From contig JAEEMF010000016.1 of NCBI GenBank assembly GCA_016283075.1, forward strand, positions 1 through 7,994: a stretch of 7,994 nt of DNA, in the 5' to 3' direction. Under the pieces are notes generated by a model, which worked only from the letters and a program-made list of their open reading frames with translations, was not told the DNA's origin and did not search any database. This document shows positions 1 through 3,425 of this stretch, piece by piece. Position numbers and translations under genes: made by a program. This DNA is from Bacilli bacterium. GTDB taxonomy: Bacteria; Bacillota_I; Bacilli_A; RF39; UBA660. Positions within the stretch are counted from its first letter, which is position 1, and each line of letters opens with the position of its first letter.

Positions 1-471
1 GGTGTTAAAACAAGAACAAATACATGTTCTCTAATTACTGAAGACTTATCAGAGGAATGTAATACTCAAAGCTGCTTAGAGTCCCCATATACAGCAGCAA
101 CATCAAACGTTTCAGGAGGATTATGGACAAGTTGCTCTGTATCAAATTATGATTCTAAATATGTAAAATCAATATCATGTGCATCAGCACAAAGAGCTGC
201 TTACTATGTAGGAGCAGGACCACAATCAGGTTCTGGATCACTTAGAGTAGAACTTGGAGGATATAAAAGAGCAGTTGTAACAGTACGATGTGAAATAGGA
301 AATGGTGATAATCAATCATGTTCATATAATGGTTCAGGATTCTCTGGAACAAGAAAATATACTTACACATCAGACTTTAGCGTTTCATTTGCAACATCAG
401 GATATGCCCCACAAGACTCTTGGACATCATCAGTAGTTGGAATACAATCAGTAGTTTTATATCTAGATTAA
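1..471 (+). CDS. 3' part of an unrecognised Ser/Thr-rich, cysteine-containing protein
   Basis: Frame 1 is open from the first base to TAA at 469-471, giving 156 residues with no stop; the start lies outside the window. The visible part is rich in Ser, Thr, Gly, Tyr and Val, has seven cysteines (visible residues 9, 20, 25, 45, 60, 97, 107) and no hydrophobic membrane segment. Alternating polar/hydrophobic stretches and the ending SVVGIQSVVLYLD suggest a beta-rich fold. In a cytoplasm-poor-in-cysteine AT-rich genome, this composition fits an exported or surface protein with disulfides, but that is inference, since any signal peptide would be in the missing N-terminus. I do not recognise the family; a phage or pilus-like structural protein is also possible. 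A hairpin terminator starts immediately after the stop, so it ends its transcription unit. High confidence that it codes, low on function. Confidence 0.8.
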   Translation, partial: GVKTRTNTCSLITEDLSEECNTQSCLESPYTAATSNVSGGLWTSCSVSNYDSKYVKSISCASAQRAAYYVGAGPQSGSGSLRVELGGYKRAVVTVRCEIGNGDNQSCSYNGSGFSGTRKYTYTSDFSVSFATSGYAPQDSWTSSVVGIQSVVLYLD

Positions 472-502
472 AAAAGGAAGATTTATTCTTCCTTTTAATT
501 TT
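472..502 (+). terminator. Rho-independent terminator after the partial Cys-containing CDS
   Basis: A perfect 9-bp stem, AAAAGGAAG (472-480) with CTTCCTTTT (488-496), closes a 7-nt loop. AATTTT follows. The U-tract is short and interrupted, so efficiency is uncertain, but the position one base after the stop codon fits a terminator. Confidence 0.75.
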
Positions 503-560
503 CCCTTGTAAAATAAAGGAAAACTAAGTGTTTAATAAGATATATACCTTTACTTTACAC

Positions 561-588
561 TTGACATTTTAATGTCCAGTAGTATAAT
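561..588 (+). promoter_or_regulatory. Consensus sigma-A promoter of the HTH gene
   Basis: A perfect -35 TTGACA (561-566) and a perfect -10 TATAAT (583-588) are separated by 16 bp. The -10 ends only 20 nt before the ATG at 609, so the predicted transcript starts around 594-596, at or just before the Shine-Dalgarno AGGTGG (595-600). The 5' leader would be only about 14 nt. Such a strong promoter before a DNA-binding protein gene usually implies that it is repressed. Confidence 0.85.
563..576. promoter_or_regulatory. Palindromic operator candidate overlapping the -35 box
   Basis: GACATT-TT-AATGTC is an inverted repeat with perfect 6-bp arms and a 2-bp centre. It includes four bases of the -35 hexamer. 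A protein bound here would block RNA polymerase. The obvious candidate is the helix-turn-helix protein encoded directly downstream (autoregulation), which is inference. A second, looser inverted repeat, AAGTGT (526-531) with ACACTT (557-562), lies just upstream. Confidence 0.5.
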
Positions 589-608
589 GATAATAGGTGG
601 TGTAAACA

Positions 609-1400
609 ATGAACAAACTAAATGATATTTTACATGAATTAGGGATTTCTAAGGTTAAACTTGCCAAATATTTAGGAGTTTCTAGACAAATGATATACAA
701 TTATCTAGAATTAGATGATTTAAATAAATGGCCTAAAGATAAAAAAGTTTTACTTTTAAATTTATTAGGAATTAAAGATAGTGGGGAACTTGACACTATT
801 AAAGTAAATACAGATTATATCATGGATGTTGAAAATAGATTAAACTCACTTATTGATGAAGAAGGTAGTGGGGGAGCATCTGGAAGAGATAAACAAATAT
901 TTAATGATTTAGGTAAAAAACAAAAAGAAGTTATGATGAGTATAGTAGATCTTATGAAAGAAATGCTAGAAGATCCTAACGATATGGAAGCTTATTACAC
1001 ATTTAAATATATGTATAACTTTATGCAATCAATTGAAACATCTAGAGAGCTTAGATACATGCTTGCATATGTAGCTAAAGCAGCTGGATTTGTTAAACCA
1101 TTAGAATTTGTATTTAATGAAGAAGAACAATTTGCATTTGAAAGTATTATGTATTCTGCAATGGTTCTATATAATAACCGTGCTAATACTTCAGAAGCAA
1201 AACTTGCTGAATCACATAAGAGATTCATTAATCAAATTGAACATAAGATGGAAGATAAATTATCTCGTACAATGGAGCTTAATACAATAAGAGTTCAAGC
1301 ATTAAAAGAACTAGGATATACTTCAATTAATGAAGATAACGCTGCAGAAGTATTCGAGAAGATTGCTGAAATCCAATCAAGAAAAGTTACAGGCGTATAA
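609..1400 (+). CDS. Helix-turn-helix (Cro/C1-like) DNA-binding protein with an unrecognised helical C-terminal domain
   Basis: This is a 263-residue protein starting at ATG 609, preceded by AGGTGG (595-600). Residues about 1-55 form a small helical domain with a clear helix-turn-helix: SKVKLAKYLGVS then RQMIYNYL (about 14-33), the XRE/Cro/C1 pattern, with the second helix as recognition helix. A short charged linker and a flexible Gly/Ser stretch (EGSGGASG, about 85-92) lead to a predicted all-helical region (about 95-245). The stretch around 198-235, rich in Glu, Lys and Arg, could form a dimerising coiled coil. There is no signal peptide or membrane segment, so it should be cytoplasmic. It is a single-gene unit with its own promoter and terminator. 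The family of the C-terminal part is not recognised, and no ligand pocket or protease (LexA-type) motif is seen. Role as regulator is inferred from the HTH and the palindromic promoter. Confidence 0.88.
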   Translation: MNKLNDILHELGISKVKLAKYLGVSRQMIYNYLELDDLNKWPKDKKVLLLNLLGIKDSGELDTIKVNTDYIMDVENRLNSLIDEEGSGGASGRDKQIFNDLGKKQKEVMMSIVDLMKEMLEDPNDMEAYYTFKYMYNFMQSIETSRELRYMLAYVAKAAGFVKPLEFVFNEEEQFAFESIMYSAMVLYNNRANTSEAKLAESHKRFINQIEHKMEDKLSRTMELNTIRVQALKELGYTSINEDNAAEVFEKIAEIQSRKVTGV

Positions 1401-1426
1401 AGATAGATTAATTTCTATCTTTTTTT
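1399..1426 (+). terminator. Terminator of the HTH gene
   Basis: The stem AAAGATAGA (from the last two bases of the stop codon, 1399-1407) pairs with TCTATCTTT (1414-1422) around a 6-nt loop. The T-run continues to 1426. It is a textbook intrinsic terminator. Confidence 0.88.
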
Positions 1427-1433
1427 ATGCAAT

Positions 1434-1455
1434 AAAAAAAAGGATTATTAATCCT
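1434..1455 (-). terminator. Minus-strand terminator of the 25-codon microprotein unit
   Basis: Read on the minus strand, AGGATT-AAT-AATCCT (1455 to 1441) is a 6-bp stem with a 3-nt loop, followed by seven T (1440 to 1434). The TAA stop of the microprotein (1448-1450) lies inside the hairpin. It sits 7 bp from the end of the convergent HTH terminator, so the two units are insulated tail to tail. Confidence 0.75.
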
Positions 1456-1525
1456 CAGGTTTAGTAAAATATAATAGAATTAGCATAAATATAACTAATA
1501 GAACCACAACTGTAATATATACCAT
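1448..1525 (-). CDS. 25-residue single-span membrane microprotein (type I toxin-like or KdpF-like)
   Basis: An ATG at 1525-1523 opens 25 codons ending in TAA (1450-1448). The peptide starts MVYI, continues with about 16 uninterrupted hydrophobic residues (VVVLLVIFMLILLYF at its core) and ends TKPED. It would form one membrane helix with a short charged C-terminus. AAGGA (1539-1535) lies 9 nt upstream of the ATG, a TATAAT (1561-1556) lies further up, and a hairpin plus T7 ends the unit. Having all four signals in order around such a short frame argues for a real gene. Free-standing hydrophobic microproteins of this size include toxins of type I toxin-antitoxin systems and transporter subunits such as KdpF, whose C-terminus also tends to read KPE. 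No kdp genes are visible and no antisense RNA is clear. The function is therefore open. Confidence 0.6.
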   Translation of the reverse strand: MVYITVVVLLVIFMLILLYFTKPED

Positions 1526-1555
1526 CTAAACACATCCTTACTTATTCTAGATACA

Positions 1556-1590
1556 ATTATACTACAAAAGTAAGTAAAAATCATTACTTA
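1556..1590 (-). promoter_or_regulatory. Promoter region of the microprotein with an inverted repeat over the -35 position
   Basis: On the minus strand a perfect -10 TATAAT (1561-1556) stands 30 nt before the ATG. No good -35 hexamer is seen at 16-18 bp. Instead the expected -35 position lies inside a perfect inverted repeat, TAAGTAA (1571-1577) and TTACTTA (1584-1590), with a 6-bp spacer. This could be an operator or an activator site. The same 7-mer recurs across the Shine-Dalgarno (1538-1544). Confidence 0.5.
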
Positions 1591-1650
1591 AAATATAATT
1601 TTTTACTGAATATAATATATATTATGTTAACTTCTTATAATTTAATAATA

Positions 1651-1679
1651 CTATATTATATTGATAAATACTCTATTAT
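1651..1679 (+). promoter_or_regulatory. Possible promoter of a short noncoding transcript
   Basis: TTGATA (1651-1656), a 17-bp spacer, and TATTAT (1674-1679) match the sigma-A pattern with one mismatch in each hexamer. A transcript from here would start near 1686 and reach the strong terminator at 1713-1744, giving about 58 nt with no ORF. The region is so AT-rich that the match may be chance. Confidence 0.3.
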
Positions 1680-1712
1680 TAATTTAGTAATATAGTTATT
1701 AAATAAATATAT

Positions 1713-1744
1713 TCTGGATGCAAATATTGCATCCAGATTTTTTT
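1713..1744 (+). terminator. Strong plus-strand terminator without an obvious upstream gene
   Basis: CTGGATGCAA (1714-1723) pairs perfectly with TTGCATCCAG (1727-1736) around the loop ATA. T1713 and A1737 add an eleventh pair. Seven T follow (1738-1744). The nearest plus-strand gene ends more than 300 bp upstream and has its own terminator, so this one implies another plus-strand transcript. Its right arm belongs to the repeat family described at 1722-1933. Confidence 0.8.
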
Positions 1745-1933
1745 ATATTAATAATTATAAATCTAATTTTTAAATTTGCATTGAACTAATTATTTATATA
1801 TAATCCATAATCTAAATTTGCATCGAGAATTACTTTTATGGATAATCTATCACCTGATACATCATTTTTTAAAGGCATTTCCCCTCTACTACATATTTTA
1901 TCTTAAAATAGCATTTTCAAATTTGCATCGAGA
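1722..1933. repeat. Dispersed short repeat, four copies of AAATTTGCATCGAGA and variants
   Basis: Two identical 15-bp copies, AAATTTGCATCGAGA, lie at 1814-1828 and 1919-1933. A diverged copy is at 1772-1784 (AAATTTGCATTGA). A fourth variant, with two extra bases and one change (AAATATTGCATCCAGA, 1722-1737), forms part of the terminator hairpin. Measured at the TTGCAT core, spacings are 49, 42 and 105 bp; the last two are whole multiples of 10.5 bp. The two identical copies are also followed at similar distance by related sequence (GATAATCTATCACC and GATAGATTGTCCACC). This may be a decayed tandem repeat, a set of protein-binding sites or RNA pairing sites. Confidence 0.65.
1786..1878 (-). CDS. 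Doubtful 30-codon ORF spanning one repeat copy
   Basis: ATG at 1878-1876 opens 30 codons to TAG (1788-1786), beginning MPLKNDVSGDRLSIK and containing ILDANLDYGLYINN at its end. A purine-rich AGAGGGG precedes the ATG, but the spacing (about 2-4 nt) is tight. The repeat copy at 1814-1828 is read here as LDANL. In the same relative frame the copy at 1919-1933 also reads LDANL, with a Gly nine residues earlier in both, which could be a trace of a decayed coding repeat. No homologue is recognised, and no promoter or terminator of its own is clear. Confidence 0.2.
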   Translation of the reverse strand: MPLKNDVSGDRLSIKVILDANLDYGLYINN

Positions 1934-1956
1934 TATTGATAATTGATAGATTGTCC
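1840..1956. repeat. Inverted repeat GGATAATCTATC / GATAGATTGTCC
   Basis: The 12-bp arms at 1840-1851 and 1945-1956 are complementary with one mismatch, which becomes a G-U pair in plus-strand RNA. They bracket 93 bp and each lies about 12 bp after a 15-bp repeat copy. It could fold the plus-strand RNA, or simply reflect the duplicated sequence around the repeats. Confidence 0.45.
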
Positions 1957-2028
1957 ACCTTAATACATTGTTATATAAGGGTTTATATAATTTCTCTATA
2001 GAAATAGGACTAGGGGAGTCTTAAATAA

Positions 2029-2059
2029 GAAAAAGGGGGATGAAATTAATCATCCCCCT
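2029..2059 (-). terminator. Second (distal) terminator of the Wzy_C gene
   Basis: AGGGGGATGA (2034-2043) pairs perfectly with TCATCCCCCT (2050-2059), a GC-rich 10-bp stem with a 6-nt loop. On the minus strand TTTTTCTTATTT follows. It is the most GC-rich structure in the window. Confidence 0.82.
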
Positions 2060-2070
2060 AGCCTACTTTA

Positions 2071-2100
2071 AATAATAAAAGAGAGTAATTAATTACTCTC
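2071..2100 (-). terminator. First (proximal) terminator of the Wzy_C gene, overlapping its stop codon
   Basis: A perfect 20-bp palindrome at 2081-2100 (arms GAGAGTAATT and AATTACTCTC) contains the TAA stop at 2091-2089. On the minus strand TTTTATTATTT follows. The hairpin must fold tightly because there is no spacer, so the effective loop is about 4 nt of the central AATT. Confidence 0.65.
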
Positions 2101-3354
2101 CCCTAGTCTATTTACAAAGCCCATAATCATCCAAAAGATAAAGCATATATCAATTACATTAATATTAGCAAATCCTTGAATAGAGTATGTTATAAAGGCT
2201 AAAAATACGGCAATAAATAGATCATTTTTAATTTTAAAATATTTAATAACAAGTAGGGCACATAGTAGTAGGTATACTACTAGATAAAGTCCCCCACTAC
2301 ATATTAAAGTTTCTAAATAAATATTATGCGTTTTATCATATGTAAGTAAATTTGATTGATATGGATATACATACATAAAGTTATCAAATCCTGCTCCTAC
2401 TATTAAATACTTTTTAGCAAGAGGAAGAGCTGACTTCCATAGCCCTACTCTATCGTTAGCAAATGTATAGTTACTAGTAGTAGCAGTATTATCACTTGCA
2501 ATAGCTTTTATTTCTTCTGAAATATTGTAATTTGGTTCTATATTTACAGTCTTATGTGTAACATCTATAAGTTTACTTGATGCTAAAAATACTAGTACTA
2601 AAAATAATAAAATAATTAAATAATCTGTAACATTATATTTCTTTATTACAAGGTAATATATTAGTAAAATATAGAGAATTATTACTGTTAAGAATGGTCC
2701 AGTTGAACTTGCAAAAGTAATACCCATCATATACATTCCAGATAGTAAAAGATATCTATATTTTCTACTTGATAAAAAGTATATAGAGCTTATTGTAATT
2801 GCCATAACTAAACTACTACCTAAAAAGTTAGGATTTCCTGATAAACCACTTGCCATATAATGAATACTATAGTGTCTTATAAATGACAAGTTAGTACATA
2901 CTTGTAAAAGAGCATATACTGACTGAACAAGTGTACTTATTAAGAATATATTTATTAAATTTTTTATAACTTTTTTATCTTTTATATTCTTAGCATTTAA
3001 GAATATAAAGATATATGTATATATTGATATTAATCCTTCATCTCTATACTTAGTACCAAATATAGATACATATTTATTTACAGCAAATAAAGAAGTAATT
3101 AATCCTAGTATTAATAAGATATAAGATAAATAATCAAATATAGTAACTTTATATTCGTTTTTAAGTATTCTTACTATATAGATTCCTACTAAGAAAGGTA
3201 AACTAAGCCATAGGAAATATACTTTATTTATATCAAATAAAAATGAATTAGTAACTCCTAGGGCATTTATAGTATAAGTAACTAGTCTATGTAAAGGAAA
3301 TATTACTATTAATATAGATAAAATTATAAATACTAGTTTATCCTTACTCTTCAT
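2089..3354 (-). CDS. O-antigen ligase/polymerase family (Wzy_C) membrane protein
   Basis: This is a 421-residue polytopic protein with ten or more hydrophobic segments and a larger extracellular loop at about 262-310. Its landmarks match the O-antigen ligase/Wzy_C family (Pfam PF04932). They are KYRDEGL (about 102-108), SGNPNFLGSSLVM (172-184), ANDRVGLWKSALPL (299-312), VGAGFDNF (319-326) and THNIYLETLICSGGLYL (342-358). Family members polymerise or transfer lipid-linked glycans outside the membrane, so a capsule/wall-polysaccharide polymerase or glycan ligase is likely; the substrate cannot be told. The frame also opens at GTG 3363, but that GTG lies inside the Shine-Dalgarno AGGTGAT (3365-3359). 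I therefore choose ATG 3354. It has its own promoter after the ABC terminator, and two terminators follow. No glycosyltransferase or flippase gene is adjacent here. Confidence 0.88.
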   Translation of the reverse strand: MKSKDKLVFIILSILIVIFPLHRLVTYTINALGVTNSFLFDINKVYFLWLSLPFLVGIYIVRILKNEYKVTIFDYLSYILLILGLITSLFAVNKYVSIFGTKYRDEGLISIYTYIFIFLNAKNIKDKKVIKNLINIFLISTLVQSVYALLQVCTNLSFIRHYSIHYMASGLSGNPNFLGSSLVMAITISSIYFLSSRKYRYLLLSGMYMMGITFASSTGPFLTVIILYILLIYYLVIKKYNVTDYLIILLFLVLVFLASSKLIDVTHKTVNIEPNYNISEEIKAIASDNTATTSNYTFANDRVGLWKSALPLAKKYLIVGAGFDNFMYVYPYQSNLLTYDKTHNIYLETLICSGGLYLVVYLLLCALLVIKYFKIKNDLFIAVFLAFITYSIQGFANINVIDICFIFWMIMGFVNRLGESN

Positions 3355-3358
3355 TTTA

Positions 3359-3365
3359 ATCACCT
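3359..3365 (-). promoter_or_regulatory. Shine-Dalgarno site that decides the Wzy_C start
   Basis: AGGTGAT on the minus strand matches the 16S rRNA tail well, and its AGG lies 8 nt before ATG 3354. The apparent upstream GTG start (3363-3361) is part of this site. Confidence 0.75.
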
Positions 3366-3371
3366 AGTATA

Positions 3372-3380
3372 ATTATAACA
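3372..3380 (-). promoter_or_regulatory. Extended -10 promoter of the Wzy_C gene
   Basis: TGTTATAAT on the minus strand is a perfect extended -10 element. There is no convincing -35, because the upstream bases are the T-run of the ABC terminator; extended -10 promoters tolerate that. The predicted start near 3365 leaves a leader of about 11 nt, as short as that of the HTH gene. Confidence 0.6.
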
Positions 3381-3390
3381 AAAAGATAAG

Positions 3391-3425
3391 AAAAAAGCAC
3401 GAATGATTATAAATCATTACGTGCT
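3391..3425 (-). terminator. ABC operon terminator built into the last codons
   Basis: On the minus strand AGCACG-T-AATGATT pairs with AATCATT-CGTGCT around the loop TAT, with one bulged T, and T-rich sequence follows. The left arm is the coding sequence for the last four residues before the TAA stop (3409-3407). This 13-bp stem is the longest in the window and should end the ABC transcript before the Wzy_C gene. Confidence 0.88.

Larger units (their letters stand above)
1401..2088. other. 688-bp region without a conventional gene
   Basis: This stretch between the HTH gene and the Wzy_C gene holds the microprotein unit (1434-1590), a strong plus-strand terminator (1713-1744) with a possible promoter ahead of it, four related GCATC-containing repeats (1722-1933), a doubtful 30-codon minus-strand ORF, and terminator hairpins of the Wzy_C gene (2029-2100). 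I see no tRNA, rRNA, transposase remnant or CRISPR. The stretch 1591-1650 is almost pure A/T, and I see nothing more specific in it. Confidence 0.7.
2008..2108. repeat. Outer inverted repeat GACTAGGGGAG enclosing both terminators
   Basis: GACTAGGGGAG at 2008-2018 is perfectly complementary to CTCCCCTAGTC at 2098-2108. A third related piece, CCCCTAG at 2055-2061, can also pair with CTAGGGG (2010-2016), so alternative folds are possible. The right arm includes the last codons of the Wzy_C gene. Confidence 0.6.

Noticed and set aside
499..523. Inverted repeat TTTTCC/GGAAAA after the first terminator
   Set aside because: Only 6 bp of A/T-rich stem with a 13-nt loop; too weak to call a terminator or operator.
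995..1228. 77-codon open frame on the minus strand inside the HTH gene
   Set aside because: It lies wholly antisense to a well-supported gene, has no Shine-Dalgarno or promoter that I can see, and its composition is that of a shadow frame.
1108..1290. 60-codon plus-strand frame inside the HTH gene
   Set aside because: It is an out-of-frame shadow of the HTH coding sequence, with no independent start signals.
1470..1475. TATAAT on the plus strand inside the microprotein gene, as a promoter for an antisense RNA
   Set aside because: No -35 or extended -10 accompanies it, and such hexamers are common by chance in DNA this rich in A and T.
1722..1933. CRISPR array
   Set aside because: The repeats are only about 15 bp, the spacings are uneven (49, 42 and 105 bp), two copies are diverged, and no cas gene is present.
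1990..2005. ATTTCT-CTAT-AGAAAT palindrome
   Set aside because: A 6-bp, mostly A/T palindrome with no promoter around it; it can be chance in this region.
3361..3363. GTG start of the Wzy_C gene
   Set aside because: It is part of the AGGTGAT Shine-Dalgarno for ATG 3354, and nothing suitable lies upstream of it.
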